From NCBI GenBank assembly GCA_963761325.1, contig CAVXGZ010000008.1, forward strand, positions 310,001-374,000: a DNA stretch of 64,000 nucleotides. Direction: 5' to 3'. A program made the translations under genes and the position numbers. Source of the DNA: Streptantibioticus_C sp963761325. Lineage in GTDB: Bacteria > Actinomycetota > Actinomycetes > Streptomycetales > Streptomycetaceae. Positions within the stretch are counted from its first letter, which is position 1, and each line of letters begins with the position of its first letter. Positions 52,726 through 61,515 of the stretch are shown in pieces. Below the pieces are notes generated by a model. The model was given only the letters and a program-made list of their open reading frames with translations. It searched no databases and was not told where the DNA came from.

Positions 52726-54437
52726 GGCCGCGATCCCGCGGGTTCCGGCAGGTGCAGCCGGGCCATGGTGGCCGCGGTGCCGGCCGGCACGGCGTGCGGA
52801 GTGGCGAGCGAGACCGCCGCCATGACCAGGAATCCGACCGGCACCGACCAGACCGCGGGCCAGGCCATCAGCGCGTGCGGCCAACCGCCGCGCGGCCAGC
52901 CGGCGATGGTCGAGGTGACGGCGGCCAGCGCCAGGCCGCCGCCGGCCACCACCCCGGCGATCGCGCCCGGCGGGGTCAGCCGGCGCCACCAGATGCCGAG
53001 CACCAGCAGCGGGCAGAACGACGAGGCGGCCACCGCGAAGGCCAGGCCGACCGCGTCGGCCACCGGCAGGTCGGCCGCCGACAGGGTGAGCGCGGTCGGC
53101 GCGATCACCGCGAGCAGGGTGGCCCACCGGAAGGACCGCACGCCGACCGAGGGCAGCACGTCCTGGGTCAGCACGCCGGCGATCGACACCGTCAGCCCGC
53201 TGGAGGTGGACAGGAAGGCGGCGAACGCCCCGCCGACCAGCAGCGCGCCGAGCAGTTCGCCGCCGGTCCCGCCGATCACGCGCTCGGGCAGCACGAGGAC
53301 CGCCGCGTCGGTGTTGCCGGTCAGCGTCAGGTCGGGCGCGTAGATCCTGGCCAGCGCTCCGTACAGCGGCGGGAGCAGGTAGAAGCCGCCGATCAGGGCG
53401 AGTACCACCAGCGTGGTGCGCCGGGCGGCGTGGCCGTGCGGGCTGGTGTAGAAGCGGACGACCACGTGCGGCAGCCCCATCGCGCCGAGGAAGGTCGCCA
53501 GGATCAACCCGTAGGTCGCGTACAGCGGATGCGGCTCCTGGCCGCCGGCCAGCGGCCGGCTCCAGTCGGCGAGGTCGGCGGCCGAGGCGTCGGCCGCGGT
53601 CGGCAGCGCCGCGCCGGCCGGGAAGCGGACGCTGGTGCCGGCGGTGAGCCGGTGGGGTCCGGCGACGAGCGCGAGCCGCGCGGCGCGCACCGGCCGCCCG
53701 TCGACCCGGCCGGTCGCGGTGACCTCGACCCGCCGGGGAACCGCGATCCGCACCGCGCGGTCGACCCGCACCACGGTCGCGCGCTGGAAGACCGGCGGCG
53801 GGGTGCCGCCGGGAGCCGGGGCGCCGGCGCCGCGCCAGGCCAGCGCGAGGAAGACCAGCGGCACGAGCAGGGCGGTGAGCTTCAGCCAGTACTGGAACGC
53901 CTGCACGAAGGTGATGCTGCGCATCCCGCCGGCCGCCACGCTCGCCGCGACCACCACCGAGACCACCACTCCGCCGAGCCAGCGCGGCGCCCCGGTCGCG
54001 GTCTGCAACGTCAGCCCGGCGCCCTGGAGTTGGGGCAGCAGGTACAGCCAGCCGATACCGATCACGAAGACGCTGGCGACCCGCCGGACCGGTACCGACT
54101 CCAGCCGCGCCTCCGCGAAGTCCGGCAGGGTGTACGCGCCCGACCTGCGCAGCGGAGCCGCCACGAAGAGCAGCAGCACCAGGTACCCGGCCGTGTAGCC
54201 GACCGGGTACCAGAGCATGTCGGCGCCGTGCACCAGGATCAGCCCGGCGATGCCGAGGAAGGAGGCGGCGGACAGGTACTCGCCGCTGATGGCGGCGGCG
54301 TTCAGCCGGGGCAGCACGGTGCGCGAGGCGACGTAGAAGTCCGAGGTGGTGCGGGAGATGCGCAGGCCGAGCGCTCCCAGCAGCACGGTGGCCAGCCCCA
54401 CCACGGCGACCGCCGCGACATCGTCGGCTCCGCTCAC
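52722..54437 (-). CDS. Sodium:solute symporter (SSS family, ActP/MctC-like)
   Basis: A 571-residue transporter with ~13 predicted spans. ISRTTSDFYVASRTVLPRLNAAAISGEYLSAASFLGIAG is the family start and QGAGLTLQTATGAPRWLG with GGMRSITFVQAFQYWLK the core. A soluble insert of about 100 residues (GTPPPVFQRATVVRVDRAVRI ... QEPHPL) separates two spans, as in ActP/MctC-type acetate or pyruvate carriers. GTG 54437 overlaps the DUF485 gene stop by 4 bases. With SatP- and Acs-like genes nearby the substrate is probably acetate or another monocarboxylate. Confidence 0.9.
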   Translation of the reverse strand: MSGADDVAAVAVVGLATVLLGALGLRISRTTSDFYVASRTVLPRLNAAAISGEYLSAASFLGIAGLILVHGADMLWYPVGYTAGYLVLLLFVAAPLRRSGAYTLPDFAEARLESVPVRRVASVFVIGIGWLYLLPQLQGAGLTLQTATGAPRWLGGVVVSVVVAASVAAGGMRSITFVQAFQYWLKLTALLVPLVFLALAWRGAGAPAPGGTPPPVFQRATVVRVDRAVRIAVPRRVEVTATGRVDGRPVRAARLALVAGPHRLTAGTSVRFPAGAALPTAADASAADLADWSRPLAGGQEPHPLYATYGLILATFLGAMGLPHVVVRFYTSPHGHAARRTTLVVLALIGGFYLLPPLYGALARIYAPDLTLTGNTDAAVLVLPERVIGGTGGELLGALLVGGAFAAFLSTSSGLTVSIAGVLTQDVLPSVGVRSFRWATLLAVIAPTALTLSAADLPVADAVGLAFAVAASSFCPLLVLGIWWRRLTPPGAIAGVVAGGGLALAAVTSTIAGWPRGGWPHALMAWPAVWSVPVGFLVMAAVSLATPHAVPAGTAATMARLHLPEPAGSRP

Positions 54438-54850
54438 CCCCACCCCCCGCGCCGTCGCTCCGGCGCTCCGGCGGCGCCCGAACCGGCCGTGAAGGCGGCC
54501 TCGTTGGCCTCGGCCCGCGCCACGTACCAGCGTCCGATCGCGTAGAGCACCGGGTAGGCCAGCACGCCGAGCACCACCCAGGCGATCCCGACGCCGGCCA
54601 CCCGCAGCGCGGCGAGGGCGGGCGAGAGCGCGAAGAGCAGCGGCAGCGAGCCGAGCAGGAGCACCAGCACGCCGCCCGCGAGGACCGCCGCCCGCCACTG
54701 GGCGCGGATCAACCGCCGCAACCGGTCCTCGTCCGGCGCCGGCGGGCGCGCGAACGACGCCGCCGGACGCGCCGTGCGGGACGGGGTGTGCGGCCCGCGC
54801 CGGGGAACTCCGGTGACCACCTCGCGCCGCGGCGGCGGATGAGCGGCCAT
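54434..54850 (-). CDS. DUF485 small membrane protein
   Basis: A 138-residue protein with a ~50-residue basic, Pro-rich cytoplasmic N-terminus and two predicted membrane helices (LAGGVLVLLLGSLPLLFAL; VAGVGIAWVVLGVLAYPVLYAIGRWYVARAEANEAAF). The second helix carries the DUF485 signature. These proteins occur next to ActP-type SSS symporters and are thought to be accessory subunits. GGAGGGGG lies 4 bases before ATG 54850; the stop overlaps the symporter start. Confidence 0.9.
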   Translation of the reverse strand: MAAHPPPRREVVTGVPRRGPHTPSRTARPAASFARPPAPDEDRLRRLIRAQWRAAVLAGGVLVLLLGSLPLLFALSPALAALRVAGVGIAWVVLGVLAYPVLYAIGRWYVARAEANEAAFTAGSGAAGAPERRRGGWG

Positions 54851-54959
54851 GTGGCCCCCTCCGGTGGAATACGGGCGGCAAGTGTACGCACGCCCGGACA
54901 GCCGCGTCAGCAGCGCGGACCGACCGGATCCGCCCACCGGCCCGCGCGGCGGCGCGGGT

Positions 54960-55769
54960 TCAGCGGCGCGGGTCGGCGCCGGCCCGCCGGGCCAGCAGCT
55001 CCCGCAGTTCGCGGGCGTGCCGCCGGCTGACCGACAGCCGCTCCCCCGCCACCACGACGCTCAGGTTGCCCGCGTCCACCCGCAGTTCCTCGATCGCCCA
55101 CAGCGCCACCAGGTGGCGGCGGTGGATGCGCACGAACCCGCGCGAGCGCCAGCGCTCCTCCAGGGAGGACAGCGCGACGCGCACCAGGTGGCCGCCGCCC
55201 GGACCGGTGTGCAGCCGCGCGTAGTCGCCGTGCGCCTCGGCGTGGGTCACCGCGTCGATGTGCACGAACCGCGTGACGCCGCCGCGTTCCACCTGGATCA
55301 GCTCGTCGACCGAGGTGCCGCGGGCCGCCGACGGGACGCCGTCCACGAGTTCGCTCACCCGGCGCACCGCTTCGGCGAGCCGCTCGCGGCGCACCGGCTT
55401 GAGCACGTAGTCGACCGCCTCCAGGTCGAACGCCCGGACCGCGAACTCCTCGTGCGCGGTGACGAAGACGATGAGCGGCGGCCGGACGAACCGGGTGAGC
55501 AGCCGCGCGGTGTCCAGGCCGCTCATGCCCGGCATCTGGATGTCGAGGAAGACCACGTCGAGGCCGCTGCCGCCGTCCGGCACGCCGGCCGCCTGGTCGC
55601 CGCCGGGCCCGCCGTACGCCCCGTCGTCCAGGGCCTGGCCGATCCGGCGCAGCGCGGCGGCCGCGTCGGTGGCGCCCTCGGCCCGGGCCACCCGGGGGTC
55701 GGCCCGCAGGAGGTAGAGGAGTTCCTCGAGTGCCGGGATCTCGTCGTCCACGGCCAGCACGCGCAGCAT
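54960..55769 (-). CDS. LytTR-family response regulator
   Basis: A 269-residue regulator: receiver domain (LRVLAVDDEIPALEELLYLL; phospho-acceptor in VVFLDIQMPGMSG; Lys in DYVLKPVRR) and a LytTR DNA-binding domain (VTHAEAHGDYARLHT, RGFVRIHRRHLVALWAIEEL, LSVSRRHARELRELL). An unusual Gly-rich insert of about 25 residues (DDGAYGGPGGDQAAGVPDGG) sits between the second helix and third strand of the receiver. The kinase partner lies at the other end of the operon. A 21-bp-spaced direct repeat in the divergent region at 55853-55885 is the predicted binding site. Confidence 0.91.
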   Translation of the reverse strand: MLRVLAVDDEIPALEELLYLLRADPRVARAEGATDAAAALRRIGQALDDGAYGGPGGDQAAGVPDGGSGLDVVFLDIQMPGMSGLDTARLLTRFVRPPLIVFVTAHEEFAVRAFDLEAVDYVLKPVRRERLAEAVRRVSELVDGVPSAARGTSVDELIQVERGGVTRFVHIDAVTHAEAHGDYARLHTGPGGGHLVRVALSSLEERWRSRGFVRIHRRHLVALWAIEELRVDAGNLSVVVAGERLSVSRRHARELRELLARRAGADPRR

Positions 55770-55852
55770 GCCGACGCAGTGTAATTGCCTCGTCAAACAT
55801 CGCGGTCGGCAACGATTCGTGGACGGCCCGGTACCACCGCCCGACACACCGT

Positions 55853-55885
55853 GACCGCTCGTCGCACCGGAGCGACCGTTCGTCG
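55853..55885 (+). promoter_or_regulatory. LytTR-type direct-repeat operator
   Basis: GACCGCTCGTCG (55853-55864) and GACCGTTCGTCG (55874-55885) repeat with 11 of 12 identical bases and a start-to-start distance of 21 bases, two helical turns. LytTR regulators bind such direct repeats; the ACCGCTC core resembles the ACC(G/A)CT(C/T)A-N13 repeat recalled for E. coli YehT/BtsR. It lies between the divergent LytTR gene and the acetate transporter gene. Confidence 0.65.
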
Positions 55886-55973
55886 ACAGACCGCGGCAGG
55901 CCCCCTCCCGGCGGTGGGCACCGCTCCTACCGTGACGGTGAGTTACACCAGCCAGAGCCACAAGGAGCCTGCC

Positions 55974-56570
55974 ATGACCGAAGCCGCTCCCACCGCAGCG
56001 GGCGGGGAGACCACCGCCGACCCCGCGCCGCTGGGGCTGGCCGCGTTCGCCAGCACCACGTTCGTCCTCAGCTGCTTCAACGCCAACCTGATCGGTGCCG
56101 CGCTGTCCGCGGTCGTCCTGCCGCTGGCACTCTTCTACGGCGGCCTGTCCCAGTTCCTCGCCGGCATGTGGGAGTTCCGCCGCGGCAACACCTTCGGCGC
56201 GACCGCGTTCGCCTCCTACGGCGCCTTCTGGCTGTCGTACGCGGCGCTGGTGAAGTTCGTCGCCCCCGGGCTGCCGGCGGCCACCGCGCACCAGGCGCTC
56301 GGCCTGTACCTGCTGGTCTGGGCGGTCTTCACGATCTACATGACGGTGGCCGCCCTCAAGGTCAGCGGCGCGGTGCTCGGCGTGTTCGCGACGCTGTCGC
56401 TGACCTTCCTGGTGCTGGCCATCGGCCAGTTCGCCAACTCGACCGGCCTGGGCAAGGTCGGCGGCTGGATCGGCCTGCTCACCGCGCTGGTGGCCTGGTA
56501 CGCGTCGTTCGCGACGGTCACCAACTCCACCTGGAAGCGCGACGTGCTGCCGACCTGGCCGGCGTCCTGA
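55974..56570 (+). CDS. Acetate uptake transporter (AceTr/SatP, GPR1/FUN34/YaaH family)
   Basis: A 198-residue membrane protein with six predicted spans: ADPAPLGLAAFASTTFVLSCFNANL is the family N-terminus (cf. NPAPLGL motif), and GGLSQFLAGMWEFRRGNTFGATAFASYGAFWLSYA the central signature. It imports acetate or succinate with protons. AAGGAG lies 6 bases before ATG 55974. It precedes acetyl-CoA synthetase on the same strand by 61 bases, so the two would work in sequence: import, then activation. The direct repeat upstream suggests control by the divergent LytTR regulator. Confidence 0.93.
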   Translation: MTEAAPTAAGGETTADPAPLGLAAFASTTFVLSCFNANLIGAALSAVVLPLALFYGGLSQFLAGMWEFRRGNTFGATAFASYGAFWLSYAALVKFVAPGLPAATAHQALGLYLLVWAVFTIYMTVAALKVSGAVLGVFATLSLTFLVLAIGQFANSTGLGKVGGWIGLLTALVAWYASFATVTNSTWKRDVLPTWPAS

Positions 56571-56631
56571 CCCGCTGACCCGTTGACCCGCTGATCCCCT
56601 GCCACCGCCCGCGAAGCCGAAGGAGTGAACG

Positions 56632-58596
56632 GTGTCCGACGAGACGTTGTCGAACCTGCTGCGTGAGGAGCGCCGGTTCGCTCCTTCGGCCGCGTTGGCT
56701 GCGGCTGCGAATGTGACCGCTGAGGCGTATGAGCGGGCGGGTGCGGACCGGTTGGCGTTCTGGGCGGAGCAGGCGGGCCGGTTGAGTTGGCAGTCGGCGC
56801 CGTCGCAGACGTTGGACTGGTCGAACCCGCCGTTCGCGAAGTGGTTCGCCGACGGCCGGCTGAACGTGGCCTACAACTGCGTCGACCGACACGTCGAGGC
56901 CGGGCACGGGGACCGGGTCGCGGTGCACTTCGAAGGCGAGCCCGGTGACACCCGCTCGCTGACCTACGCCCAGTTGAAGGACGAGGTGTGCCAGGCCGCC
57001 AACGCCCTGACCGCACTCGGCGTCCACGCCGGCGACCGCGTCGCGGTCTACCTGCCCATGATCCCCGAAGCCATCATCGCCATGCTGGCCTGCGCCCGCA
57101 TCGGCGCACCCCACTCCGTGGTCTTCGGCGGCTTCTCCGCCGACGCCCTGGCCACCCGCATCCAGGACGCCAGCGCCAAGGTCGTCATCACCGCGGACGG
57201 CGGCTACCGCCGCGGCAAACCCGCCGCCCTCAAACCCGCCGTCGACGAAGCCCTCACCCGCCCCGGCACCGACTGCGTCCAACACCAACTCGTCGTCCGC
57301 CGCACCGGCCAGGACACCGCCTGGAAGGAAGGCCGCGACCTGTGGTGGCACGAGACCGTCACCACCCAACCCACCGAACACACCCCCCAGCCCTTCGACG
57401 CCGAACACCCCCTGTTCATCCTCTACACCTCCGGCACCACCGGAAAACCCAAAGGCATCCTCCACACCAGCGGCGGCTACCTCACCCAGACCTCCTACAC
57501 CCACCACGCCGTCTTCGACCTCAAACCCGACACCGACGTCTACTGGTGCACCGCCGACATCGGCTGGGTCACCGGCCACTCCTACATCGTCTACGGACCC
57601 CTGGCCAACGGCGCCACCCAAGTCATCTACGAAGGCACCCCCGACACCCCCCACCAAGGCCGCTTCTGGGAAATCATCCAGAAATACCAGGTCACCCTCC
57701 TCTACACCGCCCCCACCGCCATCCGCACCTTCATGAAGTGGGGCGACGACATCCCCGCCCGCTTCGACCTCACCAGCCTGCGCATCCTCGGCAGCGTCGG
57801 CGAACCCATCAACCCCGAAGCCTGGATGTGGTACCGCCACCACATCGGCAACGACCGCTGCCCCATCGTCGACACCTGGTGGCAAACCGAAACCGGCGCC
57901 ATGATGATCAGCCCCCTCCCCGGCGTCACCGCCACCAAACCCGGCTCCGCCCAAACCCCCCTCCCCGGCATCGCCGCCACCGTCGTCGACGACGAAGCCC
58001 ACGAAGTCCCCCACGGCCACGGCGGCTACCTCGTCCTGACCCAACCCTGGCCCTCCATGCTCCGCACCATCTGGGGCGACGACCAACGCTTCCTCGACAC
58101 CTACTGGTCCCGCTTCCCCGACCGCTACTTCGCCGGCGACGGCGCCAAAAAAGACGACGACGGAGACATCTGGCTCCTCGGCCGCGTCGACGACGTCATG
58201 CTCGTCTCCGGCCACAACATCTCCACCACCGAAGTCGAATCCGCCCTCGTCTCCCACCCCAAAGTCGCCGAATCCGCCGTCGTCGGCGCCAACGACCCCA
58301 CCACCGGCCAAGCCATCGTCGCCTTCGTCATCCTGCGCGGCACCGCCACCGACGACGGCGACACCCTCACCAAAGAACTCCGCGACCACGTCGCCAAAAC
58401 CCTCGGCCCCATCGCCAAACCCCAACGCATCCTCACCGTCGCCGAACTCCCCAAAACCCGCTCCGGCAAAATCATGCGCCGCCTCCTGCGCGACGTCGCA
58501 GAAAACCGCCAACTCGGCGACGTCACCACCCTCACCGACACCACCGTCATGGAACTCATCCAATCCAAACTCCCCACGGCCGGTAGCGCGGAGTAG
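56632..58596 (+). CDS. acsA: Acetyl-CoA synthetase (AMP-forming)
   Basis: A 654-residue Acs, activating acetate to acetyl-CoA through acetyl-AMP. Features: ACS N-terminal domain, P-loop YTSGTTGKPKGILHTSGGYL, TYWCTADIGWVTGHSYIVYGPL-type block, DTWWQTETGAMMISPLPG, and the acetylation/adenylation-step Lys613 in PKTRSGKIMRR. GTG 56632 follows GAAGGAG. Codon use shifts sharply inside the gene: from about 57000 on, codons end almost only in C or A (AAA, GAA, CAA common), unlike its neighbours and its own first 200 bases. This C-rich strand leaves the opposite strand open for 681 codons, which is only a shadow. Confidence 0.95.
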   Translation: MSDETLSNLLREERRFAPSAALAAAANVTAEAYERAGADRLAFWAEQAGRLSWQSAPSQTLDWSNPPFAKWFADGRLNVAYNCVDRHVEAGHGDRVAVHFEGEPGDTRSLTYAQLKDEVCQAANALTALGVHAGDRVAVYLPMIPEAIIAMLACARIGAPHSVVFGGFSADALATRIQDASAKVVITADGGYRRGKPAALKPAVDEALTRPGTDCVQHQLVVRRTGQDTAWKEGRDLWWHETVTTQPTEHTPQPFDAEHPLFILYTSGTTGKPKGILHTSGGYLTQTSYTHHAVFDLKPDTDVYWCTADIGWVTGHSYIVYGPLANGATQVIYEGTPDTPHQGRFWEIIQKYQVTLLYTAPTAIRTFMKWGDDIPARFDLTSLRILGSVGEPINPEAWMWYRHHIGNDRCPIVDTWWQTETGAMMISPLPGVTATKPGSAQTPLPGIAATVVDDEAHEVPHGHGGYLVLTQPWPSMLRTIWGDDQRFLDTYWSRFPDRYFAGDGAKKDDDGDIWLLGRVDDVMLVSGHNISTTEVESALVSHPKVAESAVVGANDPTTGQAIVAFVILRGTATDDGDTLTKELRDHVAKTLGPIAKPQRILTVAELPKTRSGKIMRRLLRDVAENRQLGDVTTLTDTTVMELIQSKLPTAGSAE

Positions 58597-58721
58597 TCGA
58601 ACGATCGGCCGGAAGACCGCAAATCCGTCCGCATGGAAGTTCGGATGCCGGGTAACCGCTGCCGGACCGGTCGATGCCGTGACGTGATCGACGCCACATG
58701 CTCACGGAGGTACCAGAACGT

Positions 58722-60167
58722 ATGGACTCCACCCACAGCGGTCCGAAAGATTCCGATCCCGCCGGCAGCGCGTCCCCGGAGACCGGCGAACAGAGCACCA
58801 CACAAGGGGATGAAGCGGGCATCCGCGCGATCGACCAGGGCAGTCTGCGCCGGGTGGTGGCGGCGTCCGCGATGGGCAACGCCATCGAGTGGTTCGACTA
58901 CGGTGTGTACGGATACCTGGCCGCCTCGGTGGGCAACGCCTTCTTCCCGGGTAACGATCCGACCACCAAGCTGCTGTCCACCTTCGGCGTGCTGGCGGTC
59001 TCGTTCGCCATCCGGCCGTTCGGCGGCATGGTCTTCGGCCCGCTCGGCGACCGGATCGGCCGGCAGCGGGTGCTGGTGCTCACCATCACCTTGATGTCCC
59101 TGTCCACCGCGGCGATCGGCGTCCTGCCGACGCACGCCACCATCGGCGTCTGGGCCCCGGTGCTGCTGGTGGTCTGCCGGCTCGTGCAGGGCTTCTCCAC
59201 CGGCGGCGAGTACGGCGGCGCGGCGACCTACATGGCCGAGTACGCACCGGACAGGAAACGCGGGTTCTACGGCTCGTTCCTGGAGTTCGGCACGCTGATC
59301 GGCCTGATAGCCGGCGGTCTGCTGGCCACCATCACGTCGGCGACCGTCAGCCAGTCCACCCTGAACGACTGGGGCTGGCGGATCCCGTTCCTGGTGGCGC
59401 TGCCGCTCGGCGCGATCGGTCTCTACCTGCGGACCCGGCTGGAGGACAGCCCGGTCTTCAACGAGCTGGCCGACCGCGGCGAGACCTCGAAGGTCCCGCT
59501 GAAGGAGACCATGCACTACTGGCGGCCCATCCTGCTGCTGATCGGTTTCGTGCTGCTGCTCAACATCGCCGACTACGGCGTGCTCACCTACATGCCGACC
59601 TACCTCAACAGCGTGCTGAAGCTGAGCACGCTGACCAGCGACCTGCTGCCGGTGATCGTGATGATCGGCATGCTCGCGGTCATCGCGCCGATCGGCGCGC
59701 TCACCGACCGGATCGGCCGCAAGCCCGCCCTGCTGACCTCGTGCATCGGCTTCATCGTGCTGTCGGTGCCGATGGTGATGCTGATGGGCGTGAAGAGCCT
59801 GGTCGCCACCGCGATCGGGCTCTCCGTGCTCGGCCTGCTGCTGGTGATCATGCTGGCCTGCATCGCCTCCACGCTGCCGGCGCTCTTCCCGACCCAGGTC
59901 AGGTACGGCGCGTTCGCGATCGGCTACAACGTCTCCACCTCGGCGTTCGGCGGTACGACCCCGCTGGTGGTGACCGCGCTGATCTCGGCCACCCACAGCA
60001 ACCTGATGCCGGGCTGGTACATGACCGCGGCCGGGCTGATCGCGCTGGTGCCGATCCTGCTGATCCCGGAGACCGCCGGCAAGTCGCTGCGCGGCCGCCG
60101 CACTCCGGGCGTCTCCCCGGCCCGGACGCCGAGCGGCACGCCGCACGCCGCCGCGCCGCAGTACTGA
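58722..60167 (+). CDS. MFS transporter of the metabolite:H+ symporter (ProP/MHS) family
   Basis: A 481-residue carrier with 12 predicted spans and a ~40-residue Ser/Thr-rich cytoplasmic N-terminus. MHS traits: GNAIEWFDYGVYGYLA in helix 1, FGPLGDRIGRQRVLVLTI, RLVQGFSTGGEYGGAATYMAEYAP and WGWRIPFLVALPLGAIGLYLR. The group carries proline/betaine, ketoglutarate, citrate or shikimate; the acetate locus suggests a carboxylate. ATG 58722 is preferred (CGGAGG 12 bases upstream), with ATG 58698 an alternative. It follows acsA by 125 bases. Confidence 0.9.
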   Translation: MDSTHSGPKDSDPAGSASPETGEQSTTQGDEAGIRAIDQGSLRRVVAASAMGNAIEWFDYGVYGYLAASVGNAFFPGNDPTTKLLSTFGVLAVSFAIRPFGGMVFGPLGDRIGRQRVLVLTITLMSLSTAAIGVLPTHATIGVWAPVLLVVCRLVQGFSTGGEYGGAATYMAEYAPDRKRGFYGSFLEFGTLIGLIAGGLLATITSATVSQSTLNDWGWRIPFLVALPLGAIGLYLRTRLEDSPVFNELADRGETSKVPLKETMHYWRPILLLIGFVLLLNIADYGVLTYMPTYLNSVLKLSTLTSDLLPVIVMIGMLAVIAPIGALTDRIGRKPALLTSCIGFIVLSVPMVMLMGVKSLVATAIGLSVLGLLLVIMLACIASTLPALFPTQVRYGAFAIGYNVSTSAFGGTTPLVVTALISATHSNLMPGWYMTAAGLIALVPILLIPETAGKSLRGRRTPGVSPARTPSGTPHAAAPQY

Positions 60168-60197
60168 CCGGTCCGCCGTCCGCCCCGCTGCCCGGGT

Positions 60198-61292
60198 TCA
60201 GCCGACCGGTCGACGGTCCACCGGGGTCAGCGGGGCGCGGATGGTCACCGCCGTGCGGCGCGGCCCGGACCAGGGCGCGGGCACGGCGTCGATGTCCCGT
60301 GCCAACCGGTAGGCGATCGGCTCGTAGTTGACCCGCCAGCCGCGAAAGTGCGGCCACGCCTCCGCCGGGCTGCGCTCCATCGGGTAGCCCTGCTCCCTCA
60401 TCCGCGCCACGCCTTCCAGGAACTCGTCGTAGCCGAGCCGCACCGGGTCCTCGGGAAGCGGGTCGCGGTCGTAGGGGATGCCGCGGATCTCGGCGATGTC
60501 GCGCAGGCAGATGAAGCCGGCCCGCAGCGCCATCCGCACCTCGGCCTTCGGCAGGGAGGGGTTGAAGGCCAGCCGCAGCGCCGCCGCGTCCATGACCGAC
60601 AGCAGGGCGATCAGCCAGTTGCGGGTGGCCTTCGGGGACCGGAAGTGGATCAGGACCGGGTAGGTGGTGTGGGTCTCGCTCACCGTGGCGCTCCACCGCT
60701 CCCAGCCGCGGAACAGCTCGGTGAGGCTGTCCAGCAGCTCGACCTGTGCGTAGCGGGCCAGGATCTCCGGCCCCCACGGCGGGCTGCCGGCGCGTACCTG
60801 CAGCAGCGTCACCTCGGTCTCCCGGCTCTGGTAGGCGCTGTAGAGGGCGGGCAGGTAGCCGATCTGCAGGCCGATCACGATGGGCCCGCTGGCCGCCGCG
60901 CAGAAGTCGATGGCGTTCAACGTGGCCCGGTTGCCGCTGGCGAAGCCGAGGGTGAGCAGCGAGGAGCCGGACTCGATCAGCGCCGCGCGCACCCCGAGCC
61001 GGCTGACCACGCCCTCCAGCAGCGCGTAGCCGAGCAGCAGGGCGGCCAGCCAGCTGATCAGCGTCACCACGATGGCCAGCGGCGCGACCGGGGCGAGCAC
61101 CCGGTCCTTCGCCTCGGCGCCCGGCAGCAGGTCTGCGGCGAACTGGAAGGGCCGCCGGACGGTGCTCTGGACCACCTTGGTGAAGCCGGAACTCGTCGGC
61201 CGGGGGATCACCAGCGTGCGCAGCACCGAGGAGAAGACCCCGAGGACCACGACGGCACCGGCGATGCCCAGCAGTACCCGCACTACAGTCAT
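60198..61292 (-). CDS. Membrane protein of unknown function, possibly channel-like
   Basis: A 364-residue protein with an N-terminal span (VRVLLGIAGAVVVLGVFSSVLRTLV), two more spans (VAPLAIVVTLISWLAALLLGYALL; DFCAAASGPIVIGLQIGYLPALYSAY), and between them a re-entrant-like stretch SGSSLLTLGFASGNRA at the place where two-helix potassium channels have their T(V/L)GYG filter. The C-terminal ~200 residues are soluble and helical. It lacks a true TxGYG, so calling it a channel is speculative. GGAGCG lies 6 bases before ATG 61292. It stands alone between convergent and divergent neighbours. Confidence 0.75.
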   Translation of the reverse strand: MTVVRVLLGIAGAVVVLGVFSSVLRTLVIPRPTSSGFTKVVQSTVRRPFQFAADLLPGAEAKDRVLAPVAPLAIVVTLISWLAALLLGYALLEGVVSRLGVRAALIESGSSLLTLGFASGNRATLNAIDFCAAASGPIVIGLQIGYLPALYSAYQSRETEVTLLQVRAGSPPWGPEILARYAQVELLDSLTELFRGWERWSATVSETHTTYPVLIHFRSPKATRNWLIALLSVMDAAALRLAFNPSLPKAEVRMALRAGFICLRDIAEIRGIPYDRDPLPEDPVRLGYDEFLEGVARMREQGYPMERSPAEAWPHFRGWRVNYEPIAYRLARDIDAVPAPWSGPRRTAVTIRAPLTPVDRRPVG

Positions 61293-61515
61293 CTTGCGCT
61301 CCGAACCGGAAGTCGGCGTGGTCGGACCGGGAGTCGGCGTGATCAAGTATGCCGTCGCACGCGGTCCGGCGGCCGCGAGGAACACGGCCGCGGCGGGGGG
61401 CCGTGCGGGGCCGGCCGGGCGGCTGCATATCGTGGTCGGGTCAGTACACCGGTCCGGCCCGCTCCCAGGGCGGCGGACCGGTGCGGAGCGGCGGACCCGA
61501 GGACAGCAGAGTCTG

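Noticed and set aside
56518..58563. A 681-codon open frame antisense to acsA rich in Gly, Val, Asp and Glu.
   Set aside because: It mirrors the C-rich codon bias of acsA on the other strand, has no ribosome-binding site and matches no family; acsA itself is complete and well conserved.
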